Assembly: GCA_001298575.1 (NCBI GenBank)
Contig: LJCV01000296.1
Span: forward strand, 34,266 to 98,265
DNA: 64,000 bases
Direction: 5' to 3'
From: Actinobacteria bacterium OK074
Lineage (GTDB): Bacteria; Actinomycetota; Actinomycetes; Streptomycetales; Streptomycetaceae
Below the pieces are notes generated by a model. It searched no databases, was not told the DNA's origin, and saw only the letters and a program-made list of their open reading frames with translations. How positions within the stretch are numbered: position 1 is the first letter of the stretch; each line of letters begins with the position of its first letter. Shown piece by piece: positions 16,428 to 24,959 of the stretch. The position numbers were made by a program, and so were the translations under genes.

Positions 16428-18617
16428 ATGGCCGACCCGATGGTGCTGCGCGCCCAGCAGTTCATCAACAGCACCTACGGCGACGTGTCCGGCATCACGA
16501 AGGTCGAGGAGACCGGCGTCGTCGACTGGCCGACCCTGTTCGCGCTCACCCGCGCCCTCCAGTACGAACTCGGCATCACCGCCCTGTCGGACGCCTTCGG
16601 CCCCACCACCCTCTCCACCCTGACGGCCAAGTGGCCCTCCATCGACGCGAGTTCGGCAACCTCCTCAACTCCCGTGCCCGCCAACGTGATCCGTATCGTC
16701 CAGTCCGCCCTCTACTGCAAGGGCTACGACGGCGGCGACATCGACGGCACCTACAACGCCCGAGTCGCCGCCGCCGTACGGAAGTTGAAGGCCGACACCG
16801 GGCTCGACGTGCCGTATCCCGGGGACGCGGTGGTGCCCAAGCTGTTCAAGGCGCTGGTGAACATGGACGGTTACGTCCTGCGCGACGGCGGCGACCAGGC
16901 GGTGCGGGCCGCCCAGCGGTGGCTCAACTCCCGTTACCCGGACCGCGCGAACTTCTTCGTCATCGCCTGCGACGGCGTCTACTCCGCCGACGTGCACCGG
17001 GCGTTGCTGTTCGCCGTGCAGTACGAGGTCGGGCTCAGCGACGACATCGCCAACGGCGTCTTCGGGCCCGCCACCCGGGCCGGGGTCCGGGAGCACCCGG
17101 TGTCCGTGGGGTCCACCGGCCCGTGGGTCCAGCTGTTCTCGGCCGCGATGGCGTGCAACCGGCGCCGGGGGATCACCTTCACGGACACCTTCGACGAGGG
17201 GCTCGCCGTACGGGTGGCCGCCTTCCAGGAGTTCGTCCGGCTGCCCGTCAACGGCGAGGGAGACTTCCCCACGTGGGCGTCCCTGCTGGCGTCCAGCGGT
17301 GACACCACCCGCGCGGGCACGGCCGCGGACTGCGCCAGCGAGGTCACCGCCGCCCGCGCCCAGACGCTGGCCGCCGCCGGGTACCGGTTCGTCGGGCGGT
17401 ACCTGTCGAACGTGCCCAACACCACCCTCGACAAGATGATCAAGCCGGGCGAACTGCGCACGATGGCGGCCAACGGCCTGCGCTGCTTCCCGATCTACCA
17501 GACCTACGGCGGCGCGGCGAGCTACTTCAACGCGACCCAGGGCGCCTCGGACGCCAAGGACGCGCTGTACTGGGCGCGTTACCACGGCTTCCTGCCCGGC
17601 ACCCGGATCTACTTCTCCGTCGACTACGACGCCGTCGACGCCGAGGTCACCGCCAACGTCCTGCCGCACTTCGGCGCGATCAAGGACGTGTTCGACGCCG
17701 ACCACGGCGGCTACCGCATTGGCATCTACGGCGCCCGCGCCGTCTGCGCCCGCGTCGGCGCGGCGGGCCTGAGCAGCGCCAGCTTCCTCGCCGACATGTC
17801 CACCGCGTACGCCGGGAACGTGGCCTCGCCGCTGCCGGAGGACTGGGCGTTCGACCAGGTCGCCACCATCACCGTCGGCACCGGGGACGGCGCGATCGAG
17901 ATCGACAACGACATCGCCTCCGGCCGCGACCTCGGCCAGATCTCCTACGCCCCGCCGGCCGCCGGAACCGACCTGGACGTCACCCTCGACCCCTCCTGCC
18001 GGGCGGCGGCCCTCGCCGATGTCCGCCTCTACCTCCAGTCCCAGGGCGTGCCCGAACAGGGCGGCGGCGACCCCGCGAACCCGACGGCCGGGTCGGGCGC
18101 GAGCACCGCGGAGGCGTTCGACGCGGTCGTCACGTACGACGGCGTCATCACCGACCTGGCGCGGGCCCTGCGGATGCGCAAGGCGCTGATCGCGGCCGGT
18201 GTGCTGTGGGCGGTGCGGACGGGCACGACGGCCGCCGACGGGGCCACGGGACTCGTGCCGATGACACCGTCGGCCGCCGTGGCCGCCCGCAACTACTGCG
18301 TCCAGCAGCGGGTGTTGCGCGGCCCCCGGCTCGACGTGACCGACACGGACGACCTCACCGCGATGCGCCAGAAGCTGCGCGGCGACGACAAGTTCAGCAT
18401 CAACACGGCCGCGTACGCGCTCGTCAAGTCCGCCCACGACCTGGGGCTGCCGCGACCGGGCCTGGCGGACACCACCCACAGCACCCGGCTGGTACTGGGC
18501 GACTTCGCGGAGGCGTCCGGGGCGGCGGCGGGCACCAACGGGGCTGCCGGGACGGTCCAGTTGGGCCTGTACCAGGTGCTGGAGAAGTACTACGCGCCGC
18601 AGCGGGCGGGGAGTTGA
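16428..18617 (+). CDS. DUF1906 glycoside-hydrolase-like protein with peptidoglycan-binding-type modules
   Basis: A 729-residue protein. Residues about 1-320 contain three or four repeats resembling peptidoglycan-binding domain 1 (Q-x-x-L/I-N-x-x-Y-x-D and G-x-F-G-P-x-T). About 330-550 is a DUF1906 (Rv2525c-like) TIM-barrel with G-Y-R-F-V-G-R-Y-L, I-Y-F-S-V-D-Y-D, Y-R-I-G-I-Y-G and D-Q-V-A. The C-terminal 180 residues are unassigned. The start at 16428 has GAAAGGAAG upstream. No signal peptide follows it, so export, if any, is non-classical or needs lysis. It likely acts on cell-wall material; the next gene is an exported M15-type peptidase. Confidence 0.82.
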   Translation: MADPMVLRAQQFINSTYGDVSGITKVEETGVVDWPTLFALTRALQYELGITALSDAFGPTTLSTLTAKWPSIDASSATSSTPVPANVIRIVQSALYCKGYDGGDIDGTYNARVAAAVRKLKADTGLDVPYPGDAVVPKLFKALVNMDGYVLRDGGDQAVRAAQRWLNSRYPDRANFFVIACDGVYSADVHRALLFAVQYEVGLSDDIANGVFGPATRAGVREHPVSVGSTGPWVQLFSAAMACNRRRGITFTDTFDEGLAVRVAAFQEFVRLPVNGEGDFPTWASLLASSGDTTRAGTAADCASEVTAARAQTLAAAGYRFVGRYLSNVPNTTLDKMIKPGELRTMAANGLRCFPIYQTYGGAASYFNATQGASDAKDALYWARYHGFLPGTRIYFSVDYDAVDAEVTANVLPHFGAIKDVFDADHGGYRIGIYGARAVCARVGAAGLSSASFLADMSTAYAGNVASPLPEDWAFDQVATITVGTGDGAIEIDNDIASGRDLGQISYAPPAAGTDLDVTLDPSCRAAALADVRLYLQSQGVPEQGGGDPANPTAGSGASTAEAFDAVVTYDGVITDLARALRMRKALIAAGVLWAVRTGTTAADGATGLVPMTPSAAVAARNYCVQQRVLRGPRLDVTDTDDLTAMRQKLRGDDKFSINTAAYALVKSAHDLGLPRPGLADTTHSTRLVLGDFAEASGAAAGTNGAAGTVQLGLYQVLEKYYAPQRAGS

Positions 18618-18694
18618 CGGTTCCGGGACCGCGCCCACACACGAACGCAAGCCGGCAGCACGGCCAGGACAGCAAGGAAAGCAGGGCACACCCA

Positions 18695-19432
18695 ATGGCA
18701 GCATCGCGACGCGACTTCCTGCGCTCGGCGGCCACCCCGGCCGTGGCGGTGGGGGCGGTGGGCGGCGGTACGCAGGTGGCGGGGGCCGGGACCGCGTATG
18801 CGGCGGACGGGACGGGGGCGGCGTCCGCCGGGGCTTCGACCGGGAGTTCGGCGTCGGCTTCGGCGTCGTCGTCCGGTCCCGTCTCCGCGAACGGCTGGCC
18901 GGTCGACACCTCGCCGAACACCGGCGGCAGTGTGTGGACCCGGCCGGTGCCGGGCACGGGCTTCGGCGTCGAGGTGGCGATCGGTGACGTGGAGACGATC
19001 CTCGTGCACGTCGTGCGCCGCTTCCACTACGAGGTGGACGCGCTGCGGGCGGGCGACGTGATCGGCTACCGTCCCCTGGCCCGCACCGAGGACTACGAGA
19101 CCAACCACGCCTCCGGCACCGCGGTCGACATCCGCCCGGACAGCTACCCGGCGGGCGCCCGGGGCGGCTTCTACGCACCGGAGTTGGCGGTCGTCCGCGA
19201 CATTCTCGCCGACTGCGAGGGTGTGGTGAAGTGGGGCGGCGACTTCGCGACCCCCGACGAGAGCCACTTCCAGATCGATGTGCCGCCCGGTTCAACGGAG
19301 TTGACGAGGGTGGCGGCCAAGTTGCGTACGTGGAACGCGACTCCGGGGGAGGGGGCGGGGGTCGCGCAGGACCCGCGCGACGCGGAACGGCGGGCGGCGG
19401 CGCGGGAGTTGCAGCGGAGGCAGGCGGGATAG
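18695..19432 (+). CDS. Tat-exported M15-type peptidase-like protein
   Basis: A 245-residue protein. A Tat signal (S-R-R-D-F-L-R) at the N-terminus is followed by a Ser/Ala-rich linker to about residue 75. The domain resembles D-Ala-D-Ala carboxypeptidase / peptidase M15: N-H-A-S-G-T-A-V-D-I-R supplies the first His and Asp, and the E-S-H-F-Q-I-D end supplies the last His. The general-base region is D-C-E-G-V-V-K-W-G-G-D. It should cut peptidoglycan stem peptides outside the membrane. It lies 78 bp after the DUF1906 gene, probably in the same operon. Confidence 0.82.
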   Translation: MAASRRDFLRSAATPAVAVGAVGGGTQVAGAGTAYAADGTGAASAGASTGSSASASASSSGPVSANGWPVDTSPNTGGSVWTRPVPGTGFGVEVAIGDVETILVHVVRRFHYEVDALRAGDVIGYRPLARTEDYETNHASGTAVDIRPDSYPAGARGGFYAPELAVVRDILADCEGVVKWGGDFATPDESHFQIDVPPGSTELTRVAAKLRTWNATPGEGAGVAQDPRDAERRAAARELQRRQAG

Positions 19433-19526
19433 GCGGCTTGGTCCCCTTTCGCCTGTGCGGGAGCCGTCCGGCGCGGCATCATGGTCGGACGGCAACTTCC
19501 GTTGGTGACAGGAGAGTTCCCCGTCC

Positions 19527-19877
19527 ATGCTGACTTCCCGCGACGAACCGGACGCCGAGGTCGGCGCCGTACCCATCGATTTGGTCGCTGCCGTCCAGGC
19601 GCTCCGGAACCAGATCACGGAGGCGGCGGCGACGGATCCCGACTCCGACGTCCGGTTCCAAGTCGGGCCGATCGAGCTTGAGTTCACCGTGGCGTTGACC
19701 CGGGACCGCAGCGTCAAGGGCGGGGTCAAGGCGTGGGTGGTGACGGCGGACGCCGAGGGCCGGTGGTCGAGGGAGCACACGCACCGCGTGACACTCAGCC
19801 TCACGCCGGTCTCGGCCACCACCGGCACGAGTCCCGAGATCAGCAACACCGACTCCGGCCATCGCATCGTCCGGTGA
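19527..19877 (+). CDS. Trypco2-domain protein (trypsin co-occurring)
   Basis: A 116-residue, single-domain cytoplasmic protein. It has the trypco2 pattern: an N-terminal helix I-D-L-V-A-A-V-Q-A-L-R, the strand F-Q-V-G-P-I-E-L-E-F-T-V, then V-K-A-W-V-V and R-V-T-L-S-L-T-P. By family knowledge, trypco domains are encoded next to trypsin-NTPase proteins in NTP-dependent conflict systems and are thought to be partners or sensors. Its TGA overlaps the GTG start of the trypsin-NACHT gene, implying tight co-expression. RBS: GACAGGAGAG upstream of 19527. No enzyme motif is visible. Confidence 0.85.
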   Translation: MLTSRDEPDAEVGAVPIDLVAAVQALRNQITEAAATDPDSDVRFQVGPIELEFTVALTRDRSVKGGVKAWVVTADAEGRWSREHTHRVTLSLTPVSATTGTSPEISNTDSGHRIVR

Positions 19878-22800
19878 GGCGCGATCCTACGACGAGATCC
19901 GTCCGGCATCCCGGCCGCGCCCACCTCGTCGCCGTCACCACCGCGGACGACCAAGTGCGCGGCAGCGGCTACCTGTTGGACGTGGACCTGGTCCTGACGG
20001 CGGGCCATGTCGTCGCGGACCTCGCCCCCGGTGAACTGCGCGTCTGCCATCTGCCGACGCTGCACACCGTCCCGGCGGTGGTGGAGTGGACGGAAGGGGA
20101 CCTGGCGCTGCTGCGCACGGCCGAAAACGTCGTGGGCGCAGGCGAGTTGAACCCGCTGGCGCTGCGCGAACTGGCGGCGGACGCCCGGTTCGAGGACTGC
20201 GCGGCGCTCGGGCTGCCGGCGGTCATGACCCGGGTCGCCGCCGGGGTCGCCCCGCTGGAGGCGGTCGGCCGCATCGCCCCCAACACCGCCGACGGCCATG
20301 GCTACTTCGCCCTCGAACTCGACGGGAATCCGCCCGAAGGGGCCGCGCCGTGGTCCGGCATGTCCGGCGCCCCCGTCTTCCACGCCGGGCGCTGGCTGGT
20401 GGGCGTCGTCGTACGCGATTCGGCGGGGTGGGGGCATGCGCGACTGGAGGCGGTGCCCGCGGGGGCGCTGCGCGACGCACCGCCGTTGGCCGGTCTCCTC
20501 GTCCGGAATCCGTGGCCGATCAGGGAGGAGGAGGCCCGTGACGCCGCGTTCCTGGACACCTACCGGGAGGAGGTGATCCAGCGCTACGGGCACATCGAGC
20601 TGTTCGGCCTCGGCCTGCACGGCCACTTCGCGGACGACATCGGTACCGAGGCCGCGTACGTCAGCCTGCGTGCGGGGCTGCCGGCCGCGCCCGGTCTTTC
20701 GCTGCCCGATCAGGCGCGCCCGGTCGAGGGGTTGATCGCGGCGAACGGCCGGCTGCTGCTCAGGGGCGAACCCGGGGCGGGCAAGTCCACGCTTCTCGAA
20801 TGGCTGGCCGTCACCATGTCCCGGGGCGCCTGCAAGGGGCCGCTGGCGCCCTTCAACGACCAGGTGCCGTTCCTCGTCCGGCTGCGCGACATGTACGCGC
20901 CGTGGTGGAAACAGGTCGAGGGGCGGGACGGAATTCCCCCCGACTCCCAGCAGTTCCTCGCCTTCAACCGCATGGCCGCGGACTCGGCCGCCCCGGACGG
21001 CTGGACCCGCCGCATGCTCGAACAGGGCCGCGCGCTGCTGCTGGTGGACGGCCTGGACGAGGTACTGGAGGCCCACCGCGACGGGGTTCTGCGCTGGATC
21101 CACCGCCTGATCAGGCGCTATCCCAGGCTGCGCGTCATCGTCACCGGCCGCCCCGAGGCCGTACGCGGCTGGAGTCCGCCCGAGAAACTCGGCTTCAAGG
21201 CGCTCAAGCTCCTCGAACTGAACGAGGAGCAGCGGACAGAACTCATCCACAAATGGCACCGGGCGGCCATCGCCGGCATCCAGTCCTCCTGGCTCGGCGA
21301 CGAGGAACGCAAACGCCGTATCGACCGCCTGTCCGCCCTCGAATCCGCGCTGACCAAGCACATCAACGAGTCCGAGGACCTCTCCGCGCTGGCCGCGACC
21401 CCGCTGCTGTGCGCGGTGCTGTGCAAGCTCCACGAGGTGCACGGCACCCGACTGCCGCGATTCCGCCAGGAGTTGTACCGCCGCACCATCGACATGATGC
21501 TCGGCCTGCGCGACTCGGACCGCGAAGTGCCCGATCCGCTACCGAGGTTGGACGTCGACCAGCGGCGCGCGATCCTGTCGTGGATCGCCGGGTACCTCAC
21601 GACCGAGGGCGAACGGGAGATCACCCCCGAGCGCTTCGACGAGAAGGTCCAGGACCGGCTGCTGAGCCTGGGCCGCGACGCGGGTACGCATACGGCGGAG
21701 GAGATCCGTAAGGGTCTGTACGAACGCAGCGGGCTGCTTGTCGCTCCGGGGGAGAGCGCGTTGCAGTTCAGCCACCGGACGTTCCAGGACTACTTGGCGG
21801 CGACGGACATGGTCGCCCAGCGTTCGTTCGGGCAACTGGCCGGTCACGCGGGGGACGAGACGTGGGACGACGTGCTGCGGTTCGCGATGAGCCAGTGCAA
21901 CCTCGCCGATACGCGGGAGTTCGTGGGGCAGATCCGGCGGAAGCTGAAGCTCGTTGCGAACGGTCGCCAGCGGGCGCGGATGCGGATGGCGGCTGCGGCG
22001 TGCATTCCGTATGCGGTGCAGATGGACGAGGCAGACCGGGAGGAGTTGATCGCCGGGGTCGCGAAGACGTTTCGGTCGGCTGTGCCGAAGGTTCTGCGGA
22101 GCCTGGTGTCGAATCGCTCGTTCGTGCCGAGGGTTGCCGAAAAGTCCTTCGATCTCAGTCCGTACGTGGCTGTGGGGCCCGACCTGCTGGCCGCGCTACA
22201 GCGAGATTTCGACTGGGAGGACTCCGACTTGGCCCACGGGGCGATTTCGTTGGCCGCCGAGTTGGGTGGGCCGGAGGCGTTTCGGTTCCTTACGCAGATT
22301 CCGTTCGAGCGGCGTCAGGCGTTGTCCCAACTTTTCGTCAACGCCTGGGAGCGGTTCCCCGGGGCGGAGTACGCACAGGAGGTGCTGGCCGGGCTGGATC
22401 TGGAGGTGCTGGGCGTCACCTCCCCGGAACAGCTTGCCCAGGCCCAGGTCTGCGGACGTGTGCACACCCTTGTGGTGGTCACCGACATCCCGGTGGGCGC
22501 GATCGTTTTCTTCGCCGTCGATCACTCGGTACACACTCTGAATCTGTTCACGATCGCCCCGGAGGATTTTGCCGCGCTTGCTCCGTTGTCCACCACGGGC
22601 ACGGTGGAGGCGCTGTCCTTCAGGGTGCCCGCCACGTACCTGGTGCCGCTCTTCAAGCCTGGTGCCACCATGCACGTGCGGAAGCTGGACGACGTGGCCA
22701 ACGGCCGGTTCCCCGTGCCGGTGTTTCCGACCGTGACCCAGTTGTCCCTCGTCTCCCTGCCTGCGCACTGGCCCGAGCAGGCCGCGGGCTGGACCAGCCT

Positions 22801-23176
22801 CACTCACCTCGGGCTCTTCGAGCGGGCCGCGCAGGGCATCGACTGCTTGGAGAAACTCCCCGCACTTACCCACCTGCTCGTCGCGTCCGCGTACGAGTAC
22901 GCGATACCGCAGACTCTCGCTCACTCAAGGGTGACCCATCTGACCCTCTTCCTCGGCGGGGTCTCGAAGACGTGGGACCTCACCAGCCTGCCATCAGCCT
23001 TCCCCGCCCTGACCGAACTCGCGATCACCGCCCCCTTGGGCAACCTCCACACCCTCGACCTGACGGGCCTCCACCGCACCCCCCACCTCCGCATCCGCCT
23101 CAACGGCTTCACCCGCCAGGACGGCCGCGTAACAGGCGCCGACGCCTTCACCAGACGCCAACTCCGCTGGACCTAG
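19874..23176 (+). CDS. Trypsin-like protease - NACHT NTPase - LRR-like conflict protein
   Basis: A 1100-residue NLR-like protein. Residues 1-220 form a trypsin-like protease with the triad H45 (L-T-A-G-H), D76 (E-G-D-L-A-L-L) and S164 (G-M-S-G-A-P-V). Residues about 290-450 form a NACHT NTPase with Walker A G-E-P-G-A-G-K-S at 298-305, Walker B L-L-L-V-D-G-L-D-E near 388-396, and V-T-G-R-P-E after it. Residues about 450-800 are helical. The last 250 residues are Leu-rich repeat-like (L-T-H-L, L-T-E-L, L-H-T-L). No membrane segment is seen. The GTG start overlaps the trypco2 stop. By analogy the C-terminus senses a signal, NACHT oligomerises and the protease acts; this is inference. Third-position T is commoner in the 3' third than in neighbouring genes. 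Confidence 0.88.
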   Translation: MRRDPTTRSVRHPGRAHLVAVTTADDQVRGSGYLLDVDLVLTAGHVVADLAPGELRVCHLPTLHTVPAVVEWTEGDLALLRTAENVVGAGELNPLALRELAADARFEDCAALGLPAVMTRVAAGVAPLEAVGRIAPNTADGHGYFALELDGNPPEGAAPWSGMSGAPVFHAGRWLVGVVVRDSAGWGHARLEAVPAGALRDAPPLAGLLVRNPWPIREEEARDAAFLDTYREEVIQRYGHIELFGLGLHGHFADDIGTEAAYVSLRAGLPAAPGLSLPDQARPVEGLIAANGRLLLRGEPGAGKSTLLEWLAVTMSRGACKGPLAPFNDQVPFLVRLRDMYAPWWKQVEGRDGIPPDSQQFLAFNRMAADSAAPDGWTRRMLEQGRALLLVDGLDEVLEAHRDGVLRWIHRLIRRYPRLRVIVTGRPEAVRGWSPPEKLGFKALKLLELNEEQRTELIHKWHRAAIAGIQSSWLGDEERKRRIDRLSALESALTKHINESEDLSALAATPLLCAVLCKLHEVHGTRLPRFRQELYRRTIDMMLGLRDSDREVPDPLPRLDVDQRRAILSWIAGYLTTEGEREITPERFDEKVQDRLLSLGRDAGTHTAEEIRKGLYERSGLLVAPGESALQFSHRTFQDYLAATDMVAQRSFGQLAGHAGDETWDDVLRFAMSQCNLADTREFVGQIRRKLKLVANGRQRARMRMAAAACIPYAVQMDEADREELIAGVAKTFRSAVPKVLRSLVSNRSFVPRVAEKSFDLSPYVAVGPDLLAALQRDFDWEDSDLAHGAISLAAELGGPEAFRFLTQIPFERRQALSQLFVNAWERFPGAEYAQEVLAGLDLEVLGVTSPEQLAQAQVCGRVHTLVVVTDIPVGAIVFFAVDHSVHTLNLFTIAPEDFAALAPLSTTGTVEALSFRVPATYLVPLFKPGATMHVRKLDDVANGRFPVPVFPTVTQLSLVSLPAHWPEQAAGWTSLTHLGLFERAAQGIDCLEKLPALTHLLVASAYEYAIPQTLAHSRVTHLTLFLGGVSKTWDLTSLPSAFPALTELAITAPLGNLHTLDLTGLHRTPHLRIRLNGFTRQDGRVTGADAFTRRQLRWT

Positions 23177-23183
23177 CGCGAGG

Positions 23184-23687
23184 CTAGTCGCGCGAGTCGT
23201 ACCACCGGTACATACCGGCCCGGCTGGCATCGGGGTCGAGCCGCTTCAGGACGGCTTCGGTGATGTCGGCGAGTTGGGCGATCTGGTCGGGTGTGAGTGC
23301 GTCGATCACGTGGTCTCGTACGAAGGTCACGTGGCCCGGGGCGGCCTGTCGCACCTTCTGCCAACCGGCCTCGGTGAGGCGGGCGTTGGTGGCGCGCCGG
23401 TCTCCCGGGCAGGGCACGCGTTCCAGCAGGCCGCGGGTTTCCAGGCGCTGCACGACGTGGGAGAGCCGGGCGAGGGTGGCGGTGGTGCCTTCGGCGAGCT
23501 TCGCCATCCGCATGGCGCGGTCGGGTGCCTCGGAGAGCATGGCGAGCACTTGGTAGTCGAAGTGGGTCAGCTGGGCGTCACGTCGCAGCTGGCCGTCCAG
23601 GGCCGTCGGCAGCAGTTCCAGCACGGCCGCGAGCCGTAGCCATGCCGACAGTTGCTTCTGGGTGAGCCATTGCGCGTCCACGGTCAC
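23184..23687 (-). CDS. MarR-family transcriptional regulator
   Basis: A 167-residue winged-helix repressor. The MarR signature is seen as A-T-L-A-R-L-S-H-V-V-Q-R-L-E-T-R-G-L followed by the wing P-G-D-R-R-A-T-N-A-R-L-T. It faces the VOC gene across 134 bp that hold two near-identical palindromes, so it most likely represses both promoters and releases with a small phenolic or similar ligand. Its 3' end stops 7 bp from the convergent NACHT gene. The ligand is unknown. Confidence 0.9.
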   Translation of the reverse strand: MTVDAQWLTQKQLSAWLRLAAVLELLPTALDGQLRRDAQLTHFDYQVLAMLSEAPDRAMRMAKLAEGTTATLARLSHVVQRLETRGLLERVPCPGDRRATNARLTEAGWQKVRQAAPGHVTFVRDHVIDALTPDQIAQLADITEAVLKRLDPDASRAGMYRWYDSRD

Positions 23688-23706
23688 AGTATGTCACCAC
23701 CGAATA

Positions 23707-23720
23707 GTTGTTGCTACAAC
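23707..23720. promoter_or_regulatory. MarR operator, proximal copy
   Basis: GTTGTTGCTACAAC, a palindrome with one mismatched pair, lies 19 bp upstream of the marR start. It matches the perfect copy at 23738-23751 except at one base. Confidence 0.8.
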
Positions 23721-23737
23721 CAAATTTGCATGACATG

Positions 23738-23751
23738 GTTGTAGCTACAAC
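23738..23751. promoter_or_regulatory. MarR operator, perfect copy
   Basis: GTTGTAGCTACAAC is a perfect 14-bp palindrome 31 bp centre-to-centre from the first copy (about three helical turns). It lies upstream of the VOC gene. Confidence 0.85.
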
Positions 23752-23821
23752 AAAGTGGGGGCCGGTGCGGGCACTCGTACCTGTCACCCGCACCCGCCCC
23801 CACACCCGAAGGAGAATTCCC

Positions 23822-24322
23822 ATGAGCATCGGTCCGGTGCGCCTCAACCACGCCGTTCTGTTCGTGATGGACGTGACGCGATCCGAGCGGTTCTACACCA
23901 AGGTCTTCGGCATGGACGTCGTCCTGCGCGAACCCCGGGCCAACGCGGTGTTTCTGCGGTTGCCACGTTCGGTCCACGATCATGATCTCGGCCTCATGGG
24001 CGTCGGCTCGTCCGCGCCGCCCAAGCGACGCGGCGGGATCGGGCTCTATCACCTGGCCTGGCAGGTCGACACCATCGAAGAGCTCCAGCAGGCCCGCACC
24101 GTGTTGGCCGAAGCCGGCGCGTACACCGGAGAGTCCAGCCACAGCGGCACAACCAAGAGCGTGTACGGCGCCGATCCCGACGGCAACGAGTTCGAGATCC
24201 TGTGGATGGTCCCGCGCGACCAGTGGGACACGTACGCGACCAACGTGCCCATCGAACGCCTTGACCTGGCAGCCGAGGTCAGCCGCTGGAGCGGCGTGCG
24301 CACCGCCGGCGAAATCCGCTGA
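23822..24322 (+). CDS. VOC-family ring-cleavage-dioxygenase-like protein
   Basis: A 166-residue VOC protein resembling catechol-2,3-dioxygenase-type enzymes. Metal ligand candidates are the His in L-N-H-A-V, the His in L-Y-H-L-A-W-Q-V and the Glu in N-E-F-E-I-L-W, the usual H-H-E set. RBS GAAGGAGAA precedes the ATG. It is under the divergent MarR operators, so the likely role is oxidative breakdown or detoxification of the regulator's ligand. The substrate is not known; a glutathione-transferase-like VOC role is a less likely alternative. Confidence 0.85.
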   Translation: MSIGPVRLNHAVLFVMDVTRSERFYTKVFGMDVVLREPRANAVFLRLPRSVHDHDLGLMGVGSSAPPKRRGGIGLYHLAWQVDTIEELQQARTVLAEAGAYTGESSHSGTTKSVYGADPDGNEFEILWMVPRDQWDTYATNVPIERLDLAAEVSRWSGVRTAGEIR

Positions 24323-24442
24323 TCAGCACTCCTCTCGGGCGCGTCACCGCCGAACTCGTCAAAGACCGCTGAACCCCGACGGCCGTCTCGGCCCACCATC
24401 ACCCCGACCCGCCATCACCAACAGACCCCCAGGAGCGACACC

Positions 24443-24832
24443 ATGACCGCCCCCATCACCGACCCCATCACCCTCCTCGAACTCGACCTGGCCCGCCGCG
24501 AAGCCATGATCCGCGCCGACGTCCCCACCCTCACCGCGATGTTCGCCGACGACATGGTGTGGATCCACGGCAACGGCGGAGTGGACACCAAGCAGGGCCT
24601 GCTGGGCAGCATCGGTTCGGGAAGGACCAAGTACCTCGTCCTCGACTCCGTCGACGAGACCATCCGCTTCCACGGCGGCCTCGCCTTCCTCGGCGGAATC
24701 GCGGTCATCAAGGCCGATCTCGGCGGGCACGTTCTCGAACTCCGGAACCGTTACACCGTCGTGTGGGCGCCGGACGGGGACGACTGGAAAGTCGTCAGCT
24801 GGCAGTCCACCAACCTTCCCGGGGCTGTCTGA
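24443..24832 (+). CDS. SnoaL/NTF2-like protein
   Basis: A 129-residue DUF4440/SnoaL-type alpha+beta barrel. The N-terminal helix region (L-E-L-D-L-A-R-R-E-A-M) is followed by F-A-D-D-M-V-W-I-H-G-N-G and the closing strands Y-T-V-V-W and W-K-V-V-S-W-Q-S-T. RBS AGGAG is seven bases before the ATG. It lies 120 bp downstream of the VOC gene on the same strand and is probably co-transcribed. Proteins of this fold are cyclases, isomerases or hydratases of small molecules. No catalytic set can be assigned. Confidence 0.85.
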   Translation: MTAPITDPITLLELDLARREAMIRADVPTLTAMFADDMVWIHGNGGVDTKQGLLGSIGSGRTKYLVLDSVDETIRFHGGLAFLGGIAVIKADLGGHVLELRNRYTVVWAPDGDDWKVVSWQSTNLPGAV

Positions 24833-24881
24833 CCTTCGGCGAATCGACTACTGGGACGACCGGCATTTCGGTGCGTCACGG

Positions 24882-24944
24882 CGACGGCGCCGCCGTAGTG
24901 CAGTGGCGCCGTCGTGCAGCCTCGGGCCCCCGAAAGCCCGAGGC
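24882..24944. terminator. Two hairpins between convergent genes
   Basis: The first hairpin pairs 24882-24891 with 24905-24914 (CGACGGCGCC). The second pairs 24919-24927 with 24936-24944 (GCCTCGGGC). They separate the SnoaL-like gene from the convergent acyl-CoA dehydrogenase gene. Confidence 0.65.
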
Positions 24945-24959
24945 CGTAAAAACCCCTCC

